This document shows, one piece after another, positions 1 through 7,279 of a DNA stretch of 34,362 nt (positions are counted from its first letter, which is position 1; every line of letters starts with the position of its first letter). The notes under the pieces are model-generated. The model ran no database searches, was not told the DNA's origin, and worked only from the letters and a program-made list of their open reading frames with translations. The position numbers were made by a program, and so were the translations under genes. Source of the stretch: an uncultured Chloroflexota bacterium (GTDB lineage Bacteria > Chloroflexota > Anaerolineae > Aggregatilineales > Phototrophicaceae); NCBI GenBank assembly GCA_903864435.1, contig CAIPFY010000110.1, positions 1 through 34,362 on the forward strand, read 5' to 3'.

Positions 1-2
1 GA

Positions 3-632
3 AACAGTCTGCTGGTCGGTTTCGTCACCACCGTGTTTTCGACGGTCATCGGCACAATGGTTGCCATGAGCCTCGTGCGCGGGAGGTTTCCCGGCAAAAA
101 CCTGTTGGACGCCGTGCTTTATCTGCCCGTCGTCATCCCGGAAATCACGCAGGCCATTTCGCTGGCCGTATTCTTCCGCATCCTGTTCGATTTCATCAAT
201 ACCAACGCCGGGTTGGATCGGCCTGCCACAACGGGCTTCGGCACCATCATCATCGGGCATGTGGCCTTCTGCATCTCGTATGTCACCATTGTGGTACGCG
301 CCCGTTTCGCCGACATGAACCCGCGCCTCGAAGAAGCCGCCCGCGATCTGGGCGCGAACGAATGGCGCACCTTCTGGCGCGTCACCTTCCCGTTGATCCT
401 TCCCGGCGTGGTGGCAGGTGCGCTGCTGGCCTTCACCATCTCGCTCGACGATTTCATCGTCACCTTTTTCACCTCCGGCATCGGCACGACCACCCTTCCG
501 TTGTTTGTCTACGGCCTGCTGAAAACCAAAGTGCCGCCGGAAATCAATGCCATCTCCACCTTGATGCTGCTGGTATCTACGCTGCTGGTGGGTATTTCCC
601 TGTTGATGCAGGGGCGCGACTCGAACAAATAG
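3..632 (+). CDS. potC: Spermidine/putrescine ABC transporter permease, PotC-like (5' truncated)
   Basis: Inner-membrane permease of a polyamine importer, cut by the left window edge; the frame is open from base 3. Several hydrophobic helices are visible. The cytoplasmic loop carries the EAA signature (EEAARDLGANEWRTF, then a proline-rich PLILPG), which docks on the ATPase. The C-terminal half, with SLDDFIVTFF and a conserved proline-rich helix, is characteristic of PotC rather than PotB. It is followed on the same strand by two potD-like binding proteins and potA, so it belongs to one transporter locus; potB is presumably just upstream, outside the window. Polyamine specificity is inferred from family resemblance. 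Confidence 0.9.
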   Translation, partial: NSLLVGFVTTVFSTVIGTMVAMSLVRGRFPGKNLLDAVLYLPVVIPEITQAISLAVFFRILFDFINTNAGLDRPATTGFGTIIIGHVAFCISYVTIVVRARFADMNPRLEEAARDLGANEWRTFWRVTFPLILPGVVAGALLAFTISLDDFIVTFFTSGIGTTTLPLFVYGLLKTKVPPEINAISTLMLLVSTLLVGISLLMQGRDSNK

Positions 633-727
633 CATCCTGTTGTGGGGATCGCGGGTGAACGCGCTCGCATAGCGTGGTCAAGCGTTACCGTATCTGTCGT
701 TGTTTTGAATTCATTGAGGAGGCTGAA

Positions 728-1831
728 ATGCGTAAATTGGTACTGCTGCTCACATTGATTGTCCTCGTACTGGGGACGGCTGTCACGGCTGCTCAGGATG
801 CCCCTGCCGCGTGGGTTTGCCCCCCCGGTTTTGAAGGGCAAACGTTGAACGTCTATAACTGGACGACCTATGTGGCTGAAGACACGATCTCGAACTTCGA
901 GGCGGCCTGCGGCGTCACCGTCACTTACGACACCTACGAAAGTGCCGACGCGCTGGTTTCGCGTTTGCAACAGGGCAACCCCGGCTACGACATCGTGGTG
1001 CCTGCCGATTACACCATTCAGTCGCTGGTCGCCGAAGGGCTGATCGTCCCGCTGGATCAGGCTGCCATCCCCAACCTGAAGAACCTGAGCGCGGAAATGG
1101 CGAATCCGGTCTACGATCCGGGCAACGTCTACACCGCTGTCTACCAGTGGGGCACGATCGGCATTGGCTACGACCATAACGCGGTGGGCGCAGACATCAC
1201 CAGCTGGTCGCAGGTCTTTAGCTACGACGGCCCGGTGGCGTGGCTGGAAGCCAAGCGCGAAATGATGGGGCTGGCGCTCAACCTGAACGGTTATGACGCC
1301 AACAGCATCAACCCGGACGAAATCAACGCGGCGAAGGAATTCCTGATCGCCAACGGCGGCAACGTGACCTACATCGCCGGCGATGATGGGCAGGAACTGC
1401 TGGCGCGTGGCGAAGTGCATATCACCATCGAATTTATGGGCGACATCTTCCAGAAGATCAGCGAATGTCAGGCAGACTCGGCCTGCACCTCCGACTTCCG
1501 CTATGTCATCCCCGAAGAAGGCGCGAATAAGTGGGCGGATAACATCGCTATCCCGTCGGGCGCACAGAACGAGGCGCTGGCGAACGTGTTCATTGACTAT
1601 ATCCTCGACGCGAAAGTGGGCGCGGACATCAGCAACTACACCTCGTTCGCCACCCCGAATCAGGCTTCGATTGATGCGGGGCTGATCCTGCCCGAACTGC
1701 TGGAAAACCCCGGCATTTACCCGCCCGCCGAAGTTCTGCCCAAGCTGTTCTTCGTCTCGGCGCTCGACCCGGATGCCGAACAGTATTACAACGATGCGTG
1801 GGACGAGATCAAGATTCGCATCGGCAGCTAA
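728..1831 (+). CDS. potD: Spermidine/putrescine-binding periplasmic protein, PotD-like copy 1
   Basis: Extracytoplasmic substrate-binding protein of 367 aa that would deliver polyamines to the PotBC/PotA transporter. The ATG at 728 is preceded by GAGGAGG and opens a Sec signal peptide (MRKLVLLLTL, hydrophobic core, cleavage near TAAQD). An upstream in-frame start at 674 would add a charged extension before the signal and is less likely. The mature protein starts with LNVYNWTTYVAEDT, typical of PotD/SBP_bac_8 proteins, and contains NPGYDIVVP and the C-terminal AWDEIKIRIG. No lipobox cysteine is evident. A close paralogue follows at 1972, with roughly half of the residues identical by eye. Confidence 0.9.
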   Translation: MRKLVLLLTLIVLVLGTAVTAAQDAPAAWVCPPGFEGQTLNVYNWTTYVAEDTISNFEAACGVTVTYDTYESADALVSRLQQGNPGYDIVVPADYTIQSLVAEGLIVPLDQAAIPNLKNLSAEMANPVYDPGNVYTAVYQWGTIGIGYDHNAVGADITSWSQVFSYDGPVAWLEAKREMMGLALNLNGYDANSINPDEINAAKEFLIANGGNVTYIAGDDGQELLARGEVHITIEFMGDIFQKISECQADSACTSDFRYVIPEEGANKWADNIAIPSGAQNEALANVFIDYILDAKVGADISNYTSFATPNQASIDAGLILPELLENPGIYPPAEVLPKLFFVSALDPDAEQYYNDAWDEIKIRIGS

Positions 1832-1893
1832 AGCGCGTGATGTACGATCCCCCTCGACATGCAGACTCACTTTTGAGCGTGCATAACGGGTAG

Positions 1894-1937
1894 AAAACAG
1901 GTTGACAGTGGGGAATGTCCCCACTGTCAATTGTTTT
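1894..1937 (+). terminator. Strong hairpin terminator between the two potD genes
   Basis: A perfect 13-bp stem (1902-1914 with 1918-1930, 3-nt loop) is flanked by an A run at 1894-1897 and a T run at 1934-1937, giving a potentially bidirectional intrinsic terminator. It separates two otherwise co-directional potD paralogues, so copy 2 may depend on partial readthrough or its own promoter. Confidence 0.8.
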
Positions 1938-1971
1938 ATCGTGACGATACAGGAGATTGACAGAACATCTC

Positions 1972-3069
1972 ATGTCCAAAATGATGTGCCGTGTGGGTTT
2001 CCTCCTTTTCACCTTTGCCGTTCTGGTGTGGTACGCTCCGATTGCGGCTCAGGATGTCCCTGCCGCATGGGTGTGTCCCCCCGGATACGAAGGGCAAACG
2101 CTGAATGTGTTCAACTGGTCAACCTATATTGCCGAGGATACCGTCGCCAACTTTGAGGCGGCCTGCGGCGTGAGCGTCAATTACGATGTGTACGAAGGGG
2201 ATGATGGGCTGCTGGCACGCTTGCGACAGGGCAATCCCGGCTATGATATTGTCGTGCCGAGCGACATCAGCGTGGCAACGCTCATCCGCGAAAACCTGCT
2301 GCTGCCGTTGGACTTCAGCAAAATCCCCAACGATGCCAACATTGGCGCGGCTTATAAAAACACCGTTTTTGACCCCGAAAACCAGTATACCGTCCCCTAT
2401 CTTACCGGCACGATAGGGCTGGGTTACAACCAGAAAGCCACCAGCGAAGCCATCACGTCATGGGAACAGTTTTTCAACTATGCGGGCAAAGTGGCGTGGA
2501 TTGAAGATACCCGTTGGATGATGACGCTGGGGCTGCTCATGTCCGGTCACACGCTGAACAGCGCCGACCCGCAGGCCATACAGGATGCCCGCGACTACCT
2601 GATCGCACATGGCGACAATGTAACGGTAATCGCCGGGGACGATGGGCAAGAACTCCTCGCACGGGGCGAGGTGGACATGGTGATCGAGTACAACGGCGAC
2701 ATCTATCAGATCGCGCAGGACTGCGGTTGTGATGATTTCATCTATGTGCTGCCCGAAGAAGGCTCAACCTTCTCGTCTGGTTTCGTCGGCGTTCCGGTCG
2801 GCGCACAAAATCCGGCGCTGGCGAACGTGTTTATTGACTACCTGCTCGACCCACAGGTGGCTGCCGACATCGCCACCTACACCGCCTATCCCACGCCCAA
2901 TCAGGCCGCGATTGATGCCGGTCTGATTGATCCGGCGCTGCTCGCCAACCCCGGCATTTACCCGGACGAGGCCACGCTCAAGCGCCTGTTTTATATCGTC
3001 ATACCGCCGGATGCCGAACAGCTTTACAGCGATGCGTGGGATGAGGTAAAAATTGCGATCAGCCGATAG
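1972..3069 (+). CDS. potD: Spermidine/putrescine-binding periplasmic protein, PotD-like copy 2
   Basis: Second PotD-like binding protein (365 aa from 1972) with the same landmarks as copy 1: WVCPPGYEGQTLNVFNWSTY, NPGYDIVVPSD, GDDGQELLARGEV and a C-terminal SDAWDEVKI. It has a Sec signal peptide ending near PIAAQD. The start is uncertain. A TTG at 1957 sits too close to the AGGAG at 1951-1955, while ATGs at 1972 and 1981 are rather far from it; 1972 gives a normal signal peptide. It arose by tandem duplication and has diverged in the ligand-contacting half, so the two proteins may prefer different polyamines (inference). Confidence 0.88.
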   Translation: MSKMMCRVGFLLFTFAVLVWYAPIAAQDVPAAWVCPPGYEGQTLNVFNWSTYIAEDTVANFEAACGVSVNYDVYEGDDGLLARLRQGNPGYDIVVPSDISVATLIRENLLLPLDFSKIPNDANIGAAYKNTVFDPENQYTVPYLTGTIGLGYNQKATSEAITSWEQFFNYAGKVAWIEDTRWMMTLGLLMSGHTLNSADPQAIQDARDYLIAHGDNVTVIAGDDGQELLARGEVDMVIEYNGDIYQIAQDCGCDDFIYVLPEEGSTFSSGFVGVPVGAQNPALANVFIDYLLDPQVAADIATYTAYPTPNQAAIDAGLIDPALLANPGIYPDEATLKRLFYIVIPPDAEQLYSDAWDEVKIAISR

Positions 3070-3070
3070 C

Positions 3071-3199
3071 ATGGCGGATACACGAACCCTGCGTTGTACC
3101 CCACCGGCGATGGATGTGCGTGAGTACGCCATCCCCCCGGCGGTTGAACCCGTTTACAATAATGCGTGAGACACAATCAAGGTTAAGATCGGAGGCTGA
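3071..3199 (+). pseudogene. Vestigial 3' end of a third potD copy
   Basis: The short gap between potD copy 2 and potA is in frame with a decayed PotD C-terminus. Reading from 3071, codons 3122-3166 give EYAIPPAVEPVYNNA; then TGA (3167-3169) stands where potD has TGG; then DTIKVKIGG and a stop at 3197-3199. Copy 2 has YIVIPPDAEQLYSDAW followed by DEVKIAISR, and copy 1 has DAEQYYNDAW then DEIKIRIGS. The register and the Trp-to-stop change identify a remnant of a third tandem copy. The potA ribosome-binding site (GGAGG, 3191-3195) lies inside the relic's last codons. Confidence 0.7.
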
Positions 3200-3204
3200 T
3201 TCAC

Positions 3205-4383
3205 ATGCCGCAGGTGGACGTTGCACTGATTAACGTCGTCAAAGAATTCCCTTCGCCCCGTCAAGATGGGACGGTGCGGGCGGTAGACGATGTGTCGCTG
3301 GATATTTATGATGGGGAGTTTTTCGCCCTGCTCGGCCCCAGCGGCTGCGGCAAGACGACCACGCTGCGGATGATCGCCGGATTCGAGGATACCTCGTCCG
3401 GTCAAATCTTGATTCGCGGCAAGGCGGTGCAGGACGTGCCACCTTTCCACCGTCCCGTGAATACCGTGTTTCAGGATTACGCGCTGTTCCCCCACATGAC
3501 CGCCCTTCAGAACGTGATGTTCGGGCTGGAAATGGAAGGCGTGAAGAAGCCGGAAGCTCGCAAACGCGCAATGGAGGCGCTGGAACTGGTGCGCTTGCCA
3601 CAGGCCGCCGACCGCAAGCCGCGCCAGCTGTCGGGCGGTATGCAGCAGCGTGTGGCGCTCGCCCGCGCCCTCGTCAAGCGCCCGCAGGTGCTTCTGCTGG
3701 ACGAACCGCTGTCGGCGCTCGATCTTAAACTGCGCGAAGCCATGCGCTTTGAACTGAAAGCCATGCAGAAAAGCCTCGGCATCACCTTCATTTTCGTCAC
3801 CCACGATCAGGAAGAAGCGATGACGATGGCAGACCGCATCGCCGTCATGGACAAGGGGCGTGTGCTGCAAGTCGGCACGCCCGAAGAAATTTACGAGTCG
3901 CCTACCACCAAGTTTGTAGCGGACTTCATCGGTGAAACCAACTTTGCGAAAGGCAAAATCACCGACCGCAAAGACCAGTACAGCGTGGTTCAATTGGACG
4001 ACAGTACGATGGTGCGGGCGCTGACTGGCGAAAACGACGCGGCAGTGGGCAGCGATGTCTCTGTGGCGGTGCGCCCCGAAAAGCTGAACCTGTTCCCCGT
4101 TGAAGGCATGGTGAAATACAACGACGGCAGTTTCGATACGTCCGAAGCCTATCGCGCCGCCATCCTCAAAGACCCGGACATCGAAGTGCATCCGGGCGTG
4201 GTGCGTCAGGCTGTCTACATTGGAACGGACTTCCGCTATGTGGTGGGGATCGGCAAAGATGCCGATATTGAACTGGTAGTACGGGTGCAGAACTACGGGT
4301 TGCGCTCCGACAGCCTGTTCCAGAAGGGGCAAAAGGTATACGTATTCTGGGACAGCGAGAACGTAAACTTGCTTTCCAGCTAA
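3205..4383 (+). CDS. potA: Polyamine ABC transporter ATP-binding protein, PotA-like
   Basis: Cytoplasmic ATPase of 392 aa energising polyamine uptake. Visible motifs are Walker A GPSGCGKTT (44-52), Q-loop Q90, signature LSGGMQQ (142-148), Walker B VLLLDEP (162-168), D-loop SALD, and switch histidine H200. The C-terminal third is a TOBE-type regulatory domain (VAVRPEKLNLFP onwards). It contains an extra charged stretch of about 25 residues (around 302-330) between the first TOBE strand and the usual VYIGTDFRYVV segment. The start ATG is 9 nt after GGAGG at 3191-3195. It closes the transporter cluster. Confidence 0.93.
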   Translation: MPQVDVALINVVKEFPSPRQDGTVRAVDDVSLDIYDGEFFALLGPSGCGKTTTLRMIAGFEDTSSGQILIRGKAVQDVPPFHRPVNTVFQDYALFPHMTALQNVMFGLEMEGVKKPEARKRAMEALELVRLPQAADRKPRQLSGGMQQRVALARALVKRPQVLLLDEPLSALDLKLREAMRFELKAMQKSLGITFIFVTHDQEEAMTMADRIAVMDKGRVLQVGTPEEIYESPTTKFVADFIGETNFAKGKITDRKDQYSVVQLDDSTMVRALTGENDAAVGSDVSVAVRPEKLNLFPVEGMVKYNDGSFDTSEAYRAAILKDPDIEVHPGVVRQAVYIGTDFRYVVGIGKDADIELVVRVQNYGLRSDSLFQKGQKVYVFWDSENVNLLSS

Positions 4384-4397
4384 CAGGCCGATTGCAC

Positions 4398-4434
4398 AGC
4401 GCAGGGACACGACGCAGGCCGTGTTCCCTGCGCT
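4398..4434. terminator. Hairpin between convergent potA and FHA genes
   Basis: AGCGCAGGG (4398-4406) pairs with CCCTGCGCT (4426-4434), extended inward by CACG/CGTG with one bulged T. It lies between two convergent stops. There is no good T tract on either strand, so it may act as a weak bidirectional terminator or a 3'-end stabilising structure. Confidence 0.5.
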
Positions 4435-4446
4435 GATCTGCAAAGT

Positions 4447-5433
4447 TTACTCGGCAAGGATATTCCCCGGATGACGGAACGACACCGACAGCACCAGCCT
4501 GCCGAGGCGCAGTTCATCGCCGTGCCGCAACACGCGCACTTCTTTCGCCAGCATCCGCTGACCGTTTAGGTACGACCCGTTGGAACTCCCCAGATCAGCC
4601 GCCAGCACCGCATTGTTGGCGCTGTCGTAGTGCAGCGTCATGTGCATGCGCGATACGCCCAGATCAACCGCTTTGGTATTCTTCAAATCCACATCCGGCG
4701 TGACGGCGCTGCCCTGCGTGCTGCGTCCGACCACCAATTCCTGCTCGGATCTCTGCGGGCGCACCTCGAACGTTTCGGTTGTGCCGCGCACCCGCAGCAC
4801 CATCACCGAATCCGAACCGAAGAATTCGCTATCCAGCGGTAATGTTTCTTTGTCGGTAAAAGTGCGCGTTTCAAAAACGCCTTTCACAGGTTCCAGCATT
4901 TGCCCGCACGAATAGCAAAACACCTCATGCTTCTGGTTCGTCTTGCCGCAATTCGGGCATTTCACCCACACAATCGCAGCGGGGTCGCTGTCCGGCGGAC
5001 GTTGTGCCAGCAGGCGATCGCCTGCGGCGGGAACAAACTGGGTAATGGTCTGCGTTTCCACTGTTGGACTCGGTCGGGATGAGGCCAACGGAACGATTTG
5101 GGGGGCAGAGGGCGGCGCGGGCGGCGGCTCAATCTCTGCCGAGAAGGGCGGCGTGACGGGCGGCAGCGGGTGCGCGGGTTGAATCGGGCGAATGGACGGG
5201 TTGCTAGAGGGCGCAGGCGGCGCTTGCCCGATGGGCTTCACCACGCCGCCCACAAGCCCCGCCGCCTGCGCCAGCTTTTGCTCATGACCACGCAGCGCGC
5301 CGGCCAATTCTTCGCGTTCCTGTTTGTTCAGCCCTTCAATATGAGGACGAAGCACATTCAGCGCACCTTTGGCATCCAGACCATTGTCGCGCATCCGTGC
5401 ATATTCTTTGAAGATTTCTTTTTGTCGTCCCAC
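4447..5433 (-). CDS. Zinc-ribbon and FHA-domain protein
   Basis: Cytoplasmic adaptor-type protein of about 328 aa. The order is a charged helical N-terminus (about 1-60), a proline-rich low-complexity linker (about 65-150), a zinc ribbon with two CxxC pairs (CPNCGKTNQ and CYSCGQ), then a C-terminal FHA domain. FHA landmarks are GRSTQGS, SRMHMTL and SSNGSYLNG, the residues expected to bind phosphothreonine peptides. A GTG at 5439 is only 2 nt from AGGAG (5442-5446); the GTG at 5433 has 8-nt spacing and is preferred. No Ser/Thr kinase is present in the window, so the phospho-partner is unknown. It diverges from the selenoprotein gene. Confidence 0.82.
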   Translation of the reverse strand: MGRQKEIFKEYARMRDNGLDAKGALNVLRPHIEGLNKQEREELAGALRGHEQKLAQAAGLVGGVVKPIGQAPPAPSSNPSIRPIQPAHPLPPVTPPFSAEIEPPPAPPSAPQIVPLASSRPSPTVETQTITQFVPAAGDRLLAQRPPDSDPAAIVWVKCPNCGKTNQKHEVFCYSCGQMLEPVKGVFETRTFTDKETLPLDSEFFGSDSVMVLRVRGTTETFEVRPQRSEQELVVGRSTQGSAVTPDVDLKNTKAVDLGVSRMHMTLHYDSANNAVLAADLGSSNGSYLNGQRMLAKEVRVLRHGDELRLGRLVLSVSFRHPGNILAE

Positions 5434-5527
5434 CTGCACGGCTCCTGATCGCCATTGATCGAGATGCGAAATGCTTGTATTTGGATTGTAGCCTGATTTT
5501 CAGAGCGCCGCTGAAAAAGGGATACGC

Positions 5528-5533
5528 TATAAT
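5528..5533 (+). promoter_or_regulatory. Candidate -10 box upstream of the selenoprotein gene
   Basis: A perfect TATAAT lies 35 nt before the ATG at 5568, in the region between two divergent genes. No convincing -35 hexamer is seen at the expected distance, so the call rests on the -10 and its position. Confidence 0.35.
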
Positions 5534-5567
5534 AACCGGACACGTTACTCAAAAAAAGGACAGAATC

Positions 5568-5867
5568 ATGCGCTATCCACTGCTCGATGTGACCATCGAA
5601 TACTGCGCGGTTTGACACCACACTCCCCGCGCCGTCAGTTTGACGGACGAATCGCTGAGTGTGCCGGAAATCGAGACATTTGTGCGCTCATGGACACTGG
5701 TTCCCAGTTCGGGCGGACGTTTTGAAGTCACCGTCAACGGGGAACTTATTTTTTCAAAGAAGGCGCTGGGGCGACATGCTGAACCGGGCGAAATTCTGGC
5801 GCTGATCCGGGCGAAAGCCGACGCCATTCGCCCGCCCGGTGTCGAATTTATTCCCGACAGCGAATGA
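5568..5867 (+). CDS. SelW/Rdx-family selenoprotein with in-frame TGA (Sec16)
   Basis: Small thioredoxin-like redox protein of the SelW/SelT/SelH (Rdx) family, 99 residues if TGA at 5613-5615 is read as selenocysteine. The reading starts at ATG 5568 after AAGGA (7-nt spacer) with MRYPLLDVTIEYCAV, then TGA, then HHTPRAVS, and continues in the same frame to the stop at 5865-5867. The TGA occupies the second position of the family CxxC motif, giving C13-A-V-U16. Downstream residues are hallmark Rdx: LVPSSGGRFEVTVNGEL and ALGRHAEPGEI. A SECIS-like hairpin follows the TGA directly. Ordinary gene callers would start at TTG 5640 and lose the redox site. No Sec machinery is in the window; a TGC-to-TGA error is the main alternative. 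Confidence 0.85.
5616..5663 (+). promoter_or_regulatory. Bacterial SECIS-like hairpin
   Basis: Immediately after the TGA, CCGTC (5632-5636) pairs with GACGG (5642-5646) around a 5-nt loop AGTTT that has a G in its second position, 21 nt from the TGA. A second, outer 7-bp stem joins CACACTC (5619-5625) to GAGTGTG (5657-5663). Spacing, stem length and the loop G fit the known rules for SelB-binding bacterial SECIS elements. Confidence 0.75.
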
Positions 5868-5889
5868 TCCGCAAACCCGCCCCCGTGTC
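5867..5889 (+). repeat. 23-bp direct repeat, copy 1, with hairpin
   Basis: A 23-bp sequence starting ATCCGCAAACCC at the selenoprotein stop is repeated exactly at 6075-6097. Here it continues into a hairpin (GCCCCCGT 5879-5886 with ACGGGGGC 5904-5911). Confidence 0.75.
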
Positions 5890-6030
5890 GGGTGCATTCG
5901 GAAACGGGGGCAATGACCCTCATCTCCTGCCCTTCCGCTGCGCGTCATGGCGAAGGGTGTAAGGCAAGCGGACACATCTCGCGTCATGTCCCTACTGTAT
6001 TTCTCCCCTCGCCTAGCTGTACTCAGCGGT

Positions 6031-6056
6031 TGGGAGAGGGGTTGGGGTGAGGGCTT
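6031..6056. repeat. G-rich dispersed repeat motif
   Basis: A purine-rich tract (GGGAGAGGGGTTGGGGTGAGG) opposes a CTCCCCTC at about 6003-6010. It resembles, in composition and in the GGGGTGAGG core, the palindromic elements at 7280-7420 and 26333-26386, suggesting one dispersed noncoding repeat family. Confidence 0.45.
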
Positions 6057-6074
6057 TTGAGCGACTGCCCCAAA

Positions 6075-6097
6075 ATCCGCAAACCCGCCCCCGTGTC
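6075..6097 (+). repeat. 23-bp direct repeat, copy 2, with hairpin
   Basis: Exact second copy of the repeat at 5867-5889. Its GCCCCCG again pairs downstream, with CGGGGGC at about 6111-6117, so both copies are the 5' arm of a hairpin although the 3' arms differ. It lies in the leader of the amino-acid-binding protein gene. Confidence 0.75.
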
Positions 6098-6146
6098 CCG
6101 CAAGATCAGCGGGGGCGAATCAAGCATTTGGAGAGGATAAGCACGT

Positions 6147-7265
6147 ATGAGGAAACTGATCGCGCTGCTGTGCATGGGTGTACTGGTGCTGGGGTGGCAA
6201 ACGGCAGCCGCACAACCCGAAACGCCCGCCGTCATTGGCCCCACCTTGAACAGCATCCTCTCACGGGGGGTGGTCAACTGCGGCGTCAGTGCCGACTTCC
6301 CCGGTTTTGGCGTGGTAGACCCCAACAGCGGCCTGCTGAACGGCTTTGATGTGGATTTCTGTCGGGCGCTGGCCGCCGCACTCTTTGGCGATGCCACCGC
6401 TGTCGAAACCATCCCCCTGTTCAGCCCGACGGAAGGACGCGCCGCCCTCCAGGATGGGCAGATTGATGTCTTGCTGCAAATGGCGGTCGTTTCGCTGGCA
6501 GATGATGCGGCAGACATGGAATTCGCGCCGGTCATCTTTTACAGCGGACAGTCATTCCTCACCCGCGCCGACAGCCCTGTGCAGGACTGGCCGGGGTTGA
6601 GCAGCGCCAATATCTGCGTGGTCGCCGGCGGTTCCGCCGAGGAGTCGCTGCCAGCGGCCCTCGATCTGCGCGGCTTGAGTGCCATCATCTCGCCACTGAA
6701 TAACCTGTCTGCCGCGTGGGATGGCCTGAGCAATGGCCGCTGCGACGCGATCAGCGCCGATCTGACCAGCCTCACGCTGCTCCAGCAGCAAGCCGACGAC
6801 TCGACGGCTTATGGGGTGTGGCAGCGCGCCGATCAGATTTACACCCGTGAACCGTTCGCGCCGCTGCTGCGGGCGGGAGATGACCAGTGGGCGAACATCG
6901 TGCGCTGGACAATTCTCGGCCTGATTCAAGCCGAACAATTAGGGATTAGCAGCGAAACCGTGACCACGCTCAAACGCGGCAAAGTGCCGAATCCGCAGGA
7001 CGCAACGCAGCCGTTCGATGAAGTGGATGCGGACTACCTGAACCGCGTCGGTTGGTCGGTGGCGCGGGTGCTGGACACCTCCCTCGGCATGGGGGCGCAG
7101 TTGGGGCTGGCGACCGGTTTCATGCAGTCGGTGGTGGCACAGGTGGGCCACTACGGCGAAATCTATGCCCGCAATCTAGGGTCGCAATCGCCGCTGCCCA
7201 TCGCACGCACCCTGAACGCGCTGGCGACCACTGGCGGCCTGATCTACGCCCCCGATTGGCGCTAA
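6147..7265 (+). CDS. Amino-acid ABC transporter substrate-binding protein (AapJ-like)
   Basis: Secreted solute-binding protein of 372 aa. The signal peptide (MRKLIALLCMGVLVLG, cleavage near TAAAQ) follows GGAGAGG with 10-nt spacing. The mature protein opens with LNSILSRGVVNCGVSADFPGFG and NGFDVDFCRALAAALFGD, characteristic of AapJ-type general L-amino-acid binding proteins (SBP_bac_3 fold). Further landmarks are DVLLQMAVVSLADD and a C-terminal VGHYGEIYARNLG. AapJ partners (AapQMP) are usually adjacent, but none is in this window, so it is an orphan or works with a permease encoded elsewhere. Substrate is inferred. Confidence 0.88.
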   Translation: MRKLIALLCMGVLVLGWQTAAAQPETPAVIGPTLNSILSRGVVNCGVSADFPGFGVVDPNSGLLNGFDVDFCRALAAALFGDATAVETIPLFSPTEGRAALQDGQIDVLLQMAVVSLADDAADMEFAPVIFYSGQSFLTRADSPVQDWPGLSSANICVVAGGSAEESLPAALDLRGLSAIISPLNNLSAAWDGLSNGRCDAISADLTSLTLLQQQADDSTAYGVWQRADQIYTREPFAPLLRAGDDQWANIVRWTILGLIQAEQLGISSETVTTLKRGKVPNPQDATQPFDEVDADYLNRVGWSVARVLDTSLGMGAQLGLATGFMQSVVAQVGHYGEIYARNLGSQSPLPIARTLNALATTGGLIYAPDWR

Positions 7266-7279
7266 ACGCCCTTCGCGCC

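Noticed and set aside
509-1930. Long minus-strand open frame (473 codons) opposite potC/potD
   Set aside because: It is a shadow of the GC-rich plus-strand genes: no ribosome-binding site, no recognisable domain, and full overlap with clearly homologous PotC and PotD frames.
3154-4443. Minus-strand open frame of 429 codons opposite potA
   Set aside because: potA has every ABC ATPase motif; the antisense frame is His/Arg-rich nonsense typical of a shadow.
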